A stretch of 64,000 bases of DNA from Firmicutes bacterium ASF500 (GTDB lineage Bacteria > Bacillota > Clostridia > Oscillospirales > Oscillospiraceae): positions 3,410,001 through 3,474,000 of the forward strand of contig CP097573.1 of NCBI GenBank assembly GCA_000492175.2. The letters run 5' to 3'. Both the position numbers and the translations under genes were made by a program. Within the stretch, counting starts at the first letter, position 1. Each line of letters starts with the position of its first letter. This document shows, piece by piece, positions 8,058 through 17,015 of this stretch. The notes beneath the pieces are model-generated. The model had not been told where the DNA came from, searched no databases, and saw only the letters and a program-made list of their open reading frames with translations.

Positions 8058-9356
8058 ATGAAGAGAATTTTCCGAACAAGCGCCTTTCTTCTGGTCGCTG
8101 TGCTGCTGCTGTCCCTGACCGGCTGCGGCGCGTCCGACGGAAAAACCCATCTGAAATTCCAGATCTGGGACGTGGCGCAGCGGGACAGCATGCAGGCCAT
8201 CTGTGACGCCTACACGGCCAAGAACCCCGATGTGGTGATCGAGGTACAGGTCACCAGCTGGAACGAGTACTGGACCAAGCTGGAGGCCGCCGCCGAATCC
8301 AACACCATGCCCGACATCTTCTGGATGCACACCAACCAGATCCTGTACTACTCCGACTTCGGCATGCTGGCCGATGTCACCGAGCTCTATGACGATGTGG
8401 AGCCCGACTACTACGCCAATCATTTCTCTGAAATTTCCATCGGCAACGCCCAGGGCAGCAACGGCCGGATGTACGGCGTGCCCAAGGACAAGGACAACAT
8501 CTTCCTGGTCTACAACAAGGAGATGTTCGACGCCGCCGGTGTGGCCTACCCCGACGAGAACTGGACCTGGGACGACCTGGTGAACGCCTCCCAGACCATC
8601 TATGACAAGACAGGGAACTACGGCTACTTGGCCTATAACGACGACCAGATGGGCTATTGGAGCTTTGTCTATCAGGCTGGCGGCTGTATCCTCACCGAGG
8701 ATAAGACCCGCGCCGGCTTCGACCAGCCCGGCACTAAGAAGGGCATGGAGTTCTATGTGGGCCTCCAGCAGAACGAGTGGTGCCCCAACCAGGCTTATTT
8801 CGCCGAAACCGCTCCGGGCACCGCATTCTTCTCCGGGATCGGCTCTATGTACATTGAGGGCAACTGGGAGCTGATGAACAAGTGCATCAACTTCCCCAAC
8901 ATGGACGGCAAGTGGGACATCGCCCCCATGCCCAAGTGCCCCGACCCCGTCAGCGGCGACGGCCGGGCCACCATCTCCAACGGCCTGTGCTACTCCACCG
9001 CCGCCCGGGGCAAGACGAAGGATATCGCCCTGGACGTGATTAAGTTCTTCGGCACCGAGGAAGCCCAGCTTCTGGCCAGCTCCTACGGCGCGGCCATCTC
9101 CGCCTACAACGGCACCGAGCAGCCCTACTTCGACGCCTTTGACAAGGCGGGCTATGACATCAACGTTGAGATGGTCATGGACCAGTTCGAGTACGGCGTG
9201 CAGAACGTGAACAACGCCGCCAAGCCCAAGTGGAAGAGCCCCGTGCTGGACGAACTGAACAAGGTCTACAACGGCCAGCAGAGCCTGGACAGCGCGATGG
9301 CCAACATGCAGAAGATCGTTGACACCGAGACCGCCAAGAAATTGGCGGGAGACTGA
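8058..9356 (+). CDS. sugar ABC transporter substrate-binding lipoprotein
   Basis: This 432-aa extracytoplasmic solute-binding protein is of the MalE/MsmE type. The N-terminus has a basic start, a hydrophobic stretch and the lipobox LTGC near residue 23, so the mature protein is tethered by lipidated Cys. LKFQIWDVAQRDSM and the FYVGLQ/EGNWELM segments match carbohydrate-binding family 1 folds. AAAGGAGTGG precedes the ATG. It is the first gene of an operon with two permeases. No importer ATPase is encoded here, as is usual where a shared MsmK-type ATPase sits elsewhere. The neighbouring GH36 and GH13 enzymes suggest raffinose-family sugars or sucrose as ligand (inference). Confidence 0.92.
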   Translation: MKRIFRTSAFLLVAVLLLSLTGCGASDGKTHLKFQIWDVAQRDSMQAICDAYTAKNPDVVIEVQVTSWNEYWTKLEAAAESNTMPDIFWMHTNQILYYSDFGMLADVTELYDDVEPDYYANHFSEISIGNAQGSNGRMYGVPKDKDNIFLVYNKEMFDAAGVAYPDENWTWDDLVNASQTIYDKTGNYGYLAYNDDQMGYWSFVYQAGGCILTEDKTRAGFDQPGTKKGMEFYVGLQQNEWCPNQAYFAETAPGTAFFSGIGSMYIEGNWELMNKCINFPNMDGKWDIAPMPKCPDPVSGDGRATISNGLCYSTAARGKTKDIALDVIKFFGTEEAQLLASSYGAAISAYNGTEQPYFDAFDKAGYDINVEMVMDQFEYGVQNVNNAAKPKWKSPVLDELNKVYNGQQSLDSAMANMQKIVDTETAKKLAGD

Positions 9357-9370
9357 GAGGAGGGCCCGCT

Positions 9371-10261
9371 GTGAAAGGAATGAAACTGTCCCCCGCCGCC
9401 CGGCGGGAGGAGAATTGGGGCTGGATCATGGTAGCCCCCACCATCCTGGGCCTGGTTATCCTGAACCTGTGGCCCTTCGTCCAGACCGTCTATACCAGCT
9501 TCTGCGAGCATCTGGGCTTCGGCCACTATAAATTTATTGGCCTGGGCAACTACGCCGAGATCTTCCAGACCCCCGAGGTCTGGAGGGCCACCTGGAACAC
9601 CATCCTGTTCTGTATCCTGACGGTCCCCGTGGGTCTGTTTCTGTCCCTTCTGGTGGCGATGCTCCTGAACGCCAAGATCAAGTTCAAGGGCGGCTTCCGC
9701 ACCATCTTCTTCCTGCCCATGGTCTGCGCCCCCGCCGCCGTCACCATGGTGTGGCGCTGGATCTTCAACGGCGAGTACGGCATTTTGAACCAGGTGCTGG
9801 GCGCCCATGTGGGCTGGATCACCGACGCCCGGGTGGTTATGATCTCCTGCGCCATCGTGGCGATTTGGAGCAACATCGGCTATGACGCCGTCCTCCTCCT
9901 GGCCGGACTTCAGAACATCCCCAAGACCCTCTATGAGGCCAACAGCATCGACGGCGCGGGCAAGGTGAAGCAGTTCTTCACCATCACCCTGCCCATGGTG
10001 TCCCCCACCCTGTTCGTGGTTATGATTATGCGCCTGATGTCCGCTGTCAAGGTGTACGACCTGATCTACATGATGGTGGAGGAGACCAACCCGGCGGTCA
10101 CCAGCGTGCAGAGCCTGATGTATCTGTTCTACCGCGAGTCCTTCGTCGCCGGCAGCCGCGGCACCGGCTCCGCCATTGTCATCTGGACCGTTCTGCTCAT
10201 CGGTATGATTACCGTGCTCCAGTTCTACGGCCAGAAGAAGTGGGTCAACTACGACGTGTAA
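9371..10261 (+). CDS. sugar ABC transporter permease, MsmF-like
   Basis: This 296-aa inner-membrane permease is of the MalF/MsmF family. About six transmembrane helices can be traced from IMVAPTILGLVILNLWPF onward. The EAA loop, which contacts the ATPase, is at EANSIDGAGKVKQFFTITLP. It starts 15 bases after the binding protein gene with GAGGAGGGCCCGCT upstream, in this case from a GTG (VKGMKL) or from the first ATG. It pairs with the next gene to form the translocation channel. Confidence 0.92.
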   Translation: MKGMKLSPAARREENWGWIMVAPTILGLVILNLWPFVQTVYTSFCEHLGFGHYKFIGLGNYAEIFQTPEVWRATWNTILFCILTVPVGLFLSLLVAMLLNAKIKFKGGFRTIFFLPMVCAPAAVTMVWRWIFNGEYGILNQVLGAHVGWITDARVVMISCAIVAIWSNIGYDAVLLLAGLQNIPKTLYEANSIDGAGKVKQFFTITLPMVSPTLFVVMIMRLMSAVKVYDLIYMMVEETNPAVTSVQSLMYLFYRESFVAGSRGTGSAIVIWTVLLIGMITVLQFYGQKKWVNYDV

Positions 10262-10273
10262 GGAGGGAGCAAG

Positions 10274-11113
10274 ATGAAAAACCGTTCTTTAGAGGCCGCT
10301 CAGAAGCGGATGACAGTGATCACCTACGCGGCGCTGATTATCGGCGCGCTCATCATGATCTTTCCTTTCCTGTGGATGATCCTCACCAGCCTCAAGACCG
10401 TCCCCGAGAGCATGAAGGTGCCTCCCACCATTTTCCCAGAGGAGGTGGTGACCGGCAACTTTGGAGACGCGATGAAGAGCCTGCCCTTCCTCAAGCTGTA
10501 TCTGAACACTGGCCTGATGATCTTCTTCCGGGTCATCTGCGCCGTGGCCTTCAGCTCCATGGCAGGCTACGCTTTCGCCATGCTGAACTTCCGGGGCAAG
10601 AAGCTGCTGTTCGGCATCGTGCTGGTGCAGATGTCCCTGCCATCCCAGATCTTCATCATCCCTCAGTATCAGATGGTGGCCAAGATGGGTCTGGCCAACA
10701 CCATTTTCGCCCTGGTCTTCCCCGGCCTGGTCAGCGCCTTCGGCGTGTTCTTCCTGCGGCAGACCTATATGGGCATCCCCAAGGAGATCGGCGAGGCCGC
10801 CTATCTGGACGGCTGCAACCAGTGGCAGACCTTCTATAAGGTCATGTTCCCCCTGACGGGCACCTCCGTGGCCGCCCTGACCATCTTCACCGCCGTGTTC
10901 GCGTACAGCGACCTGATGTGGCCCCTGGTGGTCAACTCCGACCTGGAGATGATGACCCTTTCCTCCGGCCTGGCCACCCTGCGCGGCCAGTTTACCACCA
11001 ACTTCCCCGTGCTGATGGCGGGCTCCCTGCTGGCAATGCTGCCCATGGTCATTCTCTATCTGATCTTCCAGCGCCAGTTCATCGAAGGGATCGCCTCCAC
11101 CGGCGGTAAATAA
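10274..11113 (+). CDS. sugar ABC transporter permease, MsmG-like
   Basis: This 279-aa partner permease is of the MalG/MsmG family. Helices begin at YAALIIGALIMIFPFLWMI, and the EAA motif reads EAAYLDGCNQWQTFYKVMFP. AAGGAGGGAGC lies ahead of its ATG, and only 12 bases separate it from the preceding permease, so the two are co-translated from one transcript. The C-terminus ends QRQFIEGIASTGGK, the usual form for this family. Confidence 0.93.
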   Translation: MKNRSLEAAQKRMTVITYAALIIGALIMIFPFLWMILTSLKTVPESMKVPPTIFPEEVVTGNFGDAMKSLPFLKLYLNTGLMIFFRVICAVAFSSMAGYAFAMLNFRGKKLLFGIVLVQMSLPSQIFIIPQYQMVAKMGLANTIFALVFPGLVSAFGVFFLRQTYMGIPKEIGEAAYLDGCNQWQTFYKVMFPLTGTSVAALTIFTAVFAYSDLMWPLVVNSDLEMMTLSSGLATLRGQFTTNFPVLMAGSLLAMLPMVILYLIFQRQFIEGIASTGGK

Positions 11114-11145
11114 GCTTTCTCTCTTTTCTCTCCCCCTTTTGAACG

Positions 11146-11171
11146 GCCCCGGCATTGTAACGTGCCGGGGC
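11146..11171 (+). terminator. hairpin between permease and alpha-galactosidase
   Basis: The 9-bp stem GCCCCGGCA/TGCCGGGGC has an 8-base loop but no proper T run. It may attenuate or stabilise the transcript ends rather than fully terminate. Confidence 0.45.
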
Positions 11172-11294
11172 TGTTCCACTAAACAAATTACGCCGGGAAG
11201 GGCGGCGTCGATTTGGCGGTTATGCCCTCTTGCTTCCCGGAAGAAAATCCCTTACAATCACCCAGATAAATACTTTTGCAGGGGGTATCCCTTT

Positions 11295-13481
11295 ATGATC
11301 GCTCTTGATCAGGAAAAGAATCTTTTCACCCTTCACACCCAGAACACCACCTATCAGATGAAGGCCGATCAGTTCCGTGTGCTGACCCACACCTACTACG
11401 GCCCCAGGATCAAAGGCGGCGATCTGTCCTACCTCGTCCGGTACGCCGACCGGGCCTGTGCCCCCAACCCCAGCGAGGCCGGCCTGGACCGGACCTACTC
11501 GCTGAACACCATCCCCCAGGAATTTTCCACCTGCGGCGTAGGAGATTTCCGTCTGCCCTCCATTGAGATGGAGCTGCCCTGCGGAAGCTGCTCCGCCGAC
11601 CTGCGCTATACCGGCTTCGAGCTGCGCCGGGGCAAGTACGCCCTGGAGGGCCTGCCCGCCTTCCGGGGGACGGAGGAGGAGGCCGAGACGCTGGTCCTCC
11701 TGTTGGAGGATACCGCCGCTCAGATTCGGGTGGAGCTGTATTACGGCGTCTTTGAGCAGTACGACCTCATTACTCGGGCCGTCCGGGTGGTGAATCTGGG
11801 GGAGGAGCCGGTACGCCTGCGCCAGTGCGCCTCCCTGTGTCTGGATTTTCTCCGGTCCGACCTGGACCTGATTACCTTCAACGGCTGTCACATGATGGAG
11901 CGCTCCCCCGACCGGGCTCCGCTGCGCTCCGGCGTTCAGGGGGTGGGCAGCGTCCGGGGGACCTCCAGCCACCAGCACAACCCCTTTGTGGTCCTCTGCG
12001 ACCACAGCGCCAGCGAGGATTACGGCCTGTGCTACGGGGCGGCGCTGCTGTACAGCGGCAATTTCCAGGCCCTGGCGGAGGCCAGTCAGTATGACAACGC
12101 CCGGCTGGTCATGGGTATCAACCCCTATCAGTTCTGCTGGACCCTGGAGCCCGGCCAGAGCTTCACTGCCCCCGAGGCGGCCCTGATCTGCTCCCCCAGC
12201 GGCTTCGGCCCCATGAGCCGCCAGTTCCACCGGGCCATCCGGGCCCACCTGATCCAGGACCCCTATGAGGGCAGACGCCGCCCGGTGCTCATCAACAACT
12301 GGGAGGCCACCTACTTCGACTTTGACGCCGACAAGCTGGTGGATTTTGCCAAGACCGCCGCCCCCCTGGGGGTGGAGCTGCTTGTGATGGACGACGGCTG
12401 GTTCGGCAAGCGGGACGACGACAACAGCGGTCTTGGGGACTGGACCGTCAACGAAAAGAAGCTGCCCGGGGGACTGGAGGCCCTGGTGCCCCGCATTCAG
12501 GAGCTGGGCATGTCCTTCGGCATCTGGATTGAGCCCGAGATGGTCAGCGAGGACAGCCAGCTCTACCGGGAGCATCCCGACTGGGCCCTGCGCATCCCCG
12601 CCCGGGTCCCCGCCCGGGGCCGGAACCAGCTGGTGCTGGACTTCTCCCGCCCCGAGGTGCGCCAGCGGGTCTATGGGCAGATCAAGGCCGTCCTGTCCAG
12701 CGCCGATATCTCCTACGTAAAGTGGGACATGAATCGCAGTCTGTCCGACGTGTGGTCCGCCGCCCTGCCCCCGGAGCGCCAGGGGGAGGTGTTCCACCGG
12801 TACGTCCTAGGCGTCTATGAGATGCTGGACCAGCTCCGCCATGACTTCCCCCACATCCTCATTGAGGGCTGCGCCGGCGGCGGCGGCCGGTTTGACGCCG
12901 GTATGCTCTACTACACCCCACAGATCTGGTGCAGCGACAACACCGACGCCATCGACCGCCTGCGCATCCAGTACGGCACCTCCTTCTGCTACCCCACCAG
13001 CGCTGTGGGGGCCCATGTCTCCGCCGTGCCCAACGAGGCGAACCACCGCGTCACCCCCCTGGAGACCCGGGGGACGGCGGCTATGTCGGGCACCTTCGGC
13101 TATGAGATGGACCCCAACAAGACCACCCCGGAGGAAAAGGAGGCCATCAAGGCCCAAATCGCCTTCTTCAAGGAGCACTATGACCTGATTCAGCGGGGGG
13201 ACTACTACCGCCTCACCGACCCCTTCGCCGAAGGGCCCTACACCGCCTGGGAGCATGTCTCCCCCGACAGGCGGGAGGCGCTGGTCTCGGTGGTCACCGG
13301 CCCGGTCCGGGCCGCCGCCCCCTTTATGACCCTGCGGCTCAAGGGCCTGGACCCGGAGCTGACCTATCAGGTCAACGGAGAGGGGGCCTATCCCGGCGAC
13401 ATCCTGATGGAGGCCGGGTGGCCGCTGCCCGAGCTGCTGGGAGATTACCAGTCCTTGCAGCTCTGCCTGAGCGCTGTCTGA
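11295..13481 (+). CDS. alpha-galactosidase, GH36
   Basis: This 728-aa cytoplasmic GH36 enzyme removes terminal alpha-1,6-galactose from melibiose, raffinose and related sugars. An N-terminal beta-supersandwich is followed by the catalytic barrel. The nucleophile is D478 in YVKWDMNR and the acid/base D548 in WCSDNTD; EGCAGGGGRFD is the conserved substrate loop. The ATG at 11295 is chosen because GCAGGGGG lies just upstream and the protein then begins as the family does; longer frames upstream lack a ribosome site. It follows the importer permeases and likely acts on the imported sugar, leaving sucrose for the GH13 enzyme when the substrate is raffinose. Confidence 0.94.
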   Translation: MIALDQEKNLFTLHTQNTTYQMKADQFRVLTHTYYGPRIKGGDLSYLVRYADRACAPNPSEAGLDRTYSLNTIPQEFSTCGVGDFRLPSIEMELPCGSCSADLRYTGFELRRGKYALEGLPAFRGTEEEAETLVLLLEDTAAQIRVELYYGVFEQYDLITRAVRVVNLGEEPVRLRQCASLCLDFLRSDLDLITFNGCHMMERSPDRAPLRSGVQGVGSVRGTSSHQHNPFVVLCDHSASEDYGLCYGAALLYSGNFQALAEASQYDNARLVMGINPYQFCWTLEPGQSFTAPEAALICSPSGFGPMSRQFHRAIRAHLIQDPYEGRRRPVLINNWEATYFDFDADKLVDFAKTAAPLGVELLVMDDGWFGKRDDDNSGLGDWTVNEKKLPGGLEALVPRIQELGMSFGIWIEPEMVSEDSQLYREHPDWALRIPARVPARGRNQLVLDFSRPEVRQRVYGQIKAVLSSADISYVKWDMNRSLSDVWSAALPPERQGEVFHRYVLGVYEMLDQLRHDFPHILIEGCAGGGGRFDAGMLYYTPQIWCSDNTDAIDRLRIQYGTSFCYPTSAVGAHVSAVPNEANHRVTPLETRGTAAMSGTFGYEMDPNKTTPEEKEAIKAQIAFFKEHYDLIQRGDYYRLTDPFAEGPYTAWEHVSPDRREALVSVVTGPVRAAAPFMTLRLKGLDPELTYQVNGEGAYPGDILMEAGWPLPELLGDYQSLQLCLSAV

Positions 13482-13489
13482 ACAAAATA

Positions 13490-13521
13490 GCCCCCGCCGG
13501 TCCTGACAGGCCGGCGGGGGC
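13490..13521. terminator. shared bidirectional terminator
   Basis: Stem GCCCCCGCCGG with its complement lies between the convergent alpha-galactosidase and histidine kinase genes. T- or A-rich flanks occur on both sides. Confidence 0.75.
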
Positions 13522-13526
13522 TTTGC

Positions 13527-16500
13527 TTATGTCATGATATCGTTCAGAGTCTGGAGCAGCTTTTTGATGTCGATGGGCTTGGAGATGTGCCCATTCATCC
13601 CGGCCCGGAGGGCGTCCCGCCGGTCCTCCTCGAAGGCGTTGGCGGTCATGGCCAGGATGGGGACGGAGGCCAGCTCTCGGTTTTCCAGGTCGCGGATGGC
13701 CCGAGTGGCGGTATAGCCGTTCATAATGGGCATTTGGACATCCATCAGCACCAGGTTGTAATACCCGGGTTGGGACGCCTTGAGCATATCCACAGCGATC
13801 CGCCCATTGGAGGCCACCTCCACGGTGAAGCCCGCCTCGGTGAGGATGGCGGTGGCGATCTCCTGGTTGAGCTCGTTGTCCTCCGCCAGAAGGATGCGGC
13901 CGGTGTGGCGTATCGCAGGGAGCTGGACGGGCTCGGCCTCCTGCTCCACGTTGGCGATGGCGTGGAGGCAGGCCCGCAGCTCGGACATGAACAGGGGCTT
14001 GCTGCAGAAGGCGGTGACGCCGGCCTCCCGGGCCTCGTCCTCAATGTCCTCAATGTCGTAGGCGCTGAGGACGATGATGGGGGCGGCCCCTCCTGTCTCC
14101 TTTTGAATCCGTCGGGCCACCTCGATGCCGTTCATGTCGGGGATGAGCCAGTCGATGATGTAGACGCCGTAGCTGTCGTTCCGCATGACGGCCTGACGGG
14201 TGCGCAGGACGGCTTCCTTGCCCGACAGGGTCCACTCCGCCCGCATCCCGAACTGCTGGAGCATATAGGACACGCTGTCGCAGGTGTTGAAGTCGTCGTC
14301 CACCACCAGGGCCCGGCAGTTCCGGAGCTCAGGGATGATCTGGACCTCCTTGGGCCCGGCGTGGAGGCGGAAGGTGAACCGGACGGTGAACTCAGAGCCC
14401 ACGCCCTGCTGACTGTGGACGTGGATGGCGCCGTTCATCATGTCCACGATGTGCTTGGTGATGGCCATGCCCAGGCCGGTGCCCTGGATGCCGCTGATGG
14501 TGGAGTTGCGCTCCCGCTCGAAGGGCTCAAAGATATGGGCGACAAACTCCTCGCTCATGCCGATGCCGGTGTCCTTGATGCTGAACTCATAGGTGGCGCT
14601 GCCCGCCGGCGCGCCGGGGCGCTGGGCGATGCGCATGCTGACGGTGCCGCCCGCGCCGGTGTATTTGATGGCGTTGCTCAGCAGGTTCAAAAGGACCTGA
14701 TTGAGCCGCAGTTTGTCGCAGTAGACATCCTCGTCCAGCACGTTCACCGTGTCGATGAAAAATTCCAGCTGCTTGGCCTGGATATCGGCCTGAATGATGC
14801 TGCGCAGGCTGTGCAGGATGTCCGGGAGACTGCACAGGGCTTCGTCCAGGTGCATTTTGCCGCTCTCAATGCGGCTCATGTCCAGAACGTCGTTAATCAG
14901 GCTGACCAGATGGTTGCCCGAGGTGAGGATTTTTTTCAGATACTCGCCCACCTGCTCCTTATTGTCCAGGTGCGTGAGGGCCAGGGTGGTGAAGCCCACG
15001 ATTGCGTTCATGGGGGTGCGGATGTCGTGGGACATGTTGGACAGGAAGGTGCTCTTGGCCCGGCTGGCCTGGTTGGCCTGGGTGAGGGCGTTTTTCAGGA
15101 TGGTGGTCTTTTCCAGCTCCCGGCGGGTCTCGTCGTCCACGTTGCGGAAGCCCAGGACCACCGCGCGGCTGTCCTCCCAGAGGCCGGCCCGGACGGCCTT
15201 CATCTGGAAGTATTTCAGCTCCTCGCCGTGGAGGGTGCGGTAGTTGACGGTGTAAGAGGGGCTGTCAATGAGGGAGCGGTCCAGCTCCTCCGGGGAGAGG
15301 GCCTCGCGCATCTGCTCCCGGTCCTCGGGGTGGACGCACTGGTCGATGTAGCTGTTCAGGCTTTCGACAATGGGGGACTGGCCGGTGAAGAGCTGCTCCA
15401 GAACCCCCGACTCGCTGTCGTAGACCCGGAGGGGGCCCCCCGCGCCGGTGTCCAGGTTGTAGTAGCACACCAGGCTGAAATCAATGCTCAGCGCCTGGAC
15501 CAGCTCGGCCTGGCGGCGCTCGAACTCGGTGCGCTCCTGCTGCTCCCGCAGCTTCTGGGCGGTGCAGTCCAGCAGGAAGCGCTGGTACACCAGCTCGCCG
15601 TCCTCCTCCAGCAGCTTGATGTTGCCCATGATGTGGAGGATGGTGCCGTCAGTATGCCGGACCCGGTACTCCAGGTTGACGCTGTCCCCCGGCTTTTCCA
15701 GGGAGCGGATGCAGTCCTGAAGCCGCTCCCGGTCCTCCTCGACGACGCTGGAGGCGATCATCTGGAAGCCGTTGGCCTCCAACTCACCCCGGGAGCTGTA
15801 GCCCAGGAGGGAGAGGGCGGCCCGGTTGATACTGAGAATGCGGGAGCCGTCCAGAGAGTGGGTGAGCACGCCGCAGTCCATGGTGGTGAACAGCCGCTCC
15901 AGGGCCTGACTCTTCTGGAGGATTTCCTCCTCATAGGCCCGCTCCTGGGTGATGTCGATGCCCACGCCCACCGTGCCCATCACGGAGCCGTCCAGGTCGT
16001 ACAGGGGGGACTTGTAGGTGGTGAGGGTCCGCATCCCCTCGCCGGTCTGGATGACCTCCTCGGCGATGCAGGTCTGCTCGGTCTCCATGACAATCCGCTC
16101 TGACTCGATGCAGGCGGGGTCGTCCTGCTCCACATCCCAGATGTAGGCGTGGCCCTGGCCCTGGACCTGATCCTTGGTCTTGTTGACCGTGCGGCAGAAG
16201 CTGTCGTTCACCTTCTCGTGGATGCCGTCCTTGGTCTTGTACCAGATCAGGTTGGGCACGCTGTTGATGGTGGCGTCCAGGAAGTGCTCCGACTGCCACA
16301 GGTCCCGGCTCTGCTTATAGCCCTGCTGCCACCGCAGGAAGCGGAACCTTAAAAGCTCTTCCGGCATGGGCACGGCCCAGACGTCGCTGAGGCGGGACAG
16401 ACTGCCCTCCAGAAGGGGGAGGTGCTCCGGCCCGGCCATCAGGATAATCTGGGCGGCGTCCTGCTTGGCGTCCAGGAGGGCGGGCAGGGCCTCGCACACC

Positions 16501-16676
16501 CCCGGCCCCCGGAGGTCGGCCAGAATGACATCCGCCCGGCCCGCCAGAGACAGGTCCGGCTGGCTGCTTTCGGTAAAGCTGTGGGCAAAATGACGGAAGG
16601 GGGGCATACCCTTCAGGGCCTCGGCGTCGGCCCGGTTCAGCCCCACCATATAAATATGGACAAAACAATGATACAT
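13527..16676 (-). CDS. hybrid sensor histidine kinase, PAS and dual receiver
   Basis: This is a 1049-aa signalling protein. In order: an N-terminal segment (about 1-110) that looks like a degenerate receiver fold; PAS-type sensor domains (roughly 125-520, including WYKTKDGIHEKVNDSF and LEYRVRHTDG); a HisKA dimerisation helix with the phospho-accepting H550 in MSHDIRTPMN; an ATPase domain with N-box LLNLLSNAIKYT and G-box GIQGTGLGMAI; and two receiver domains with phospho-acceptors D842 (IIDWLIPDMNG) and D979 (LMDVQMPIMNG). No transmembrane segment is evident, so it is cytosolic. The start at 16676 is chosen because AAGGA lies about 11 bases upstream. No output regulator is adjacent; phosphorelay to a distant HPt or REC partner is likely. 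Confidence 0.92.
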   Translation of the reverse strand: MYHCFVHIYMVGLNRADAEALKGMPPFRHFAHSFTESSQPDLSLAGRADVILADLRGPGVCEALPALLDAKQDAAQIILMAGPEHLPLLEGSLSRLSDVWAVPMPEELLRFRFLRWQQGYKQSRDLWQSEHFLDATINSVPNLIWYKTKDGIHEKVNDSFCRTVNKTKDQVQGQGHAYIWDVEQDDPACIESERIVMETEQTCIAEEVIQTGEGMRTLTTYKSPLYDLDGSVMGTVGVGIDITQERAYEEEILQKSQALERLFTTMDCGVLTHSLDGSRILSINRAALSLLGYSSRGELEANGFQMIASSVVEEDRERLQDCIRSLEKPGDSVNLEYRVRHTDGTILHIMGNIKLLEEDGELVYQRFLLDCTAQKLREQQERTEFERRQAELVQALSIDFSLVCYYNLDTGAGGPLRVYDSESGVLEQLFTGQSPIVESLNSYIDQCVHPEDREQMREALSPEELDRSLIDSPSYTVNYRTLHGEELKYFQMKAVRAGLWEDSRAVVLGFRNVDDETRRELEKTTILKNALTQANQASRAKSTFLSNMSHDIRTPMNAIVGFTTLALTHLDNKEQVGEYLKKILTSGNHLVSLINDVLDMSRIESGKMHLDEALCSLPDILHSLRSIIQADIQAKQLEFFIDTVNVLDEDVYCDKLRLNQVLLNLLSNAIKYTGAGGTVSMRIAQRPGAPAGSATYEFSIKDTGIGMSEEFVAHIFEPFERERNSTISGIQGTGLGMAITKHIVDMMNGAIHVHSQQGVGSEFTVRFTFRLHAGPKEVQIIPELRNCRALVVDDDFNTCDSVSYMLQQFGMRAEWTLSGKEAVLRTRQAVMRNDSYGVYIIDWLIPDMNGIEVARRIQKETGGAAPIIVLSAYDIEDIEDEAREAGVTAFCSKPLFMSELRACLHAIANVEQEAEPVQLPAIRHTGRILLAEDNELNQEIATAILTEAGFTVEVASNGRIAVDMLKASQPGYYNLVLMDVQMPIMNGYTATRAIRDLENRELASVPILAMTANAFEEDRRDALRAGMNGHISKPIDIKKLLQTLNDIMT

Positions 16677-16743
16677 AATCAAACACATCCTTTTCCAGCC
16701 CGCGGGGGACCAGGACAGAGTGATCCATACTATAGCGTGGTTC

Positions 16744-16772
16744 ACTATACCATATATAGAGGAGTAATGCAA
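16744..16772 (-). promoter_or_regulatory. promoter of hybrid kinase
   Basis: On the minus strand, -35 TTGCAT (16772-16767), a 17-base spacer and -10 TATAGT (16749-16744) lie about 68 bases before the chosen start. Confidence 0.8.
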
Positions 16773-16912
16773 GACCAGAGTGGCTAAAATGGTGGGAAAA
16801 ACAGGGGCCGGAGGCCCCGGGGCGGGGGGAGAAAAAGGGGGAAACGGCCATAGTGCAAAATAATAGTTTTGGCGGCAGGTCAAAATACGGCAAAATTTTT
16901 TCAAGATAGGTA

Positions 16913-16941
16913 TTGAATTTTGCTTTCATTTATGGTATCAT
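16913..16941 (+). promoter_or_regulatory. promoter of SH3-repeat protein
   Basis: -35 TTGAAT (16913-16918), a 17-base spacer and -10 TATCAT (16936-16941) lie 75 bases before the start codon, divergent from the kinase promoter. Confidence 0.75.
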
Positions 16942-17015
16942 CTCGTTGTGTAAAAGGGCGGGACCTTTTACGAGCAACTTTACACACCTATTTAAATCTA
17001 AGGAGGAAAACAAGC

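Noticed and set aside
13587..16103. 838-aa plus-strand open frame opposite the hybrid kinase
   Set aside because: It is a by-product of high-GC third positions. The minus-strand protein shows complete kinase and receiver motifs, while the plus-strand translation is repetitive in Gly/Val/His/Leu without any motif or ribosome site.
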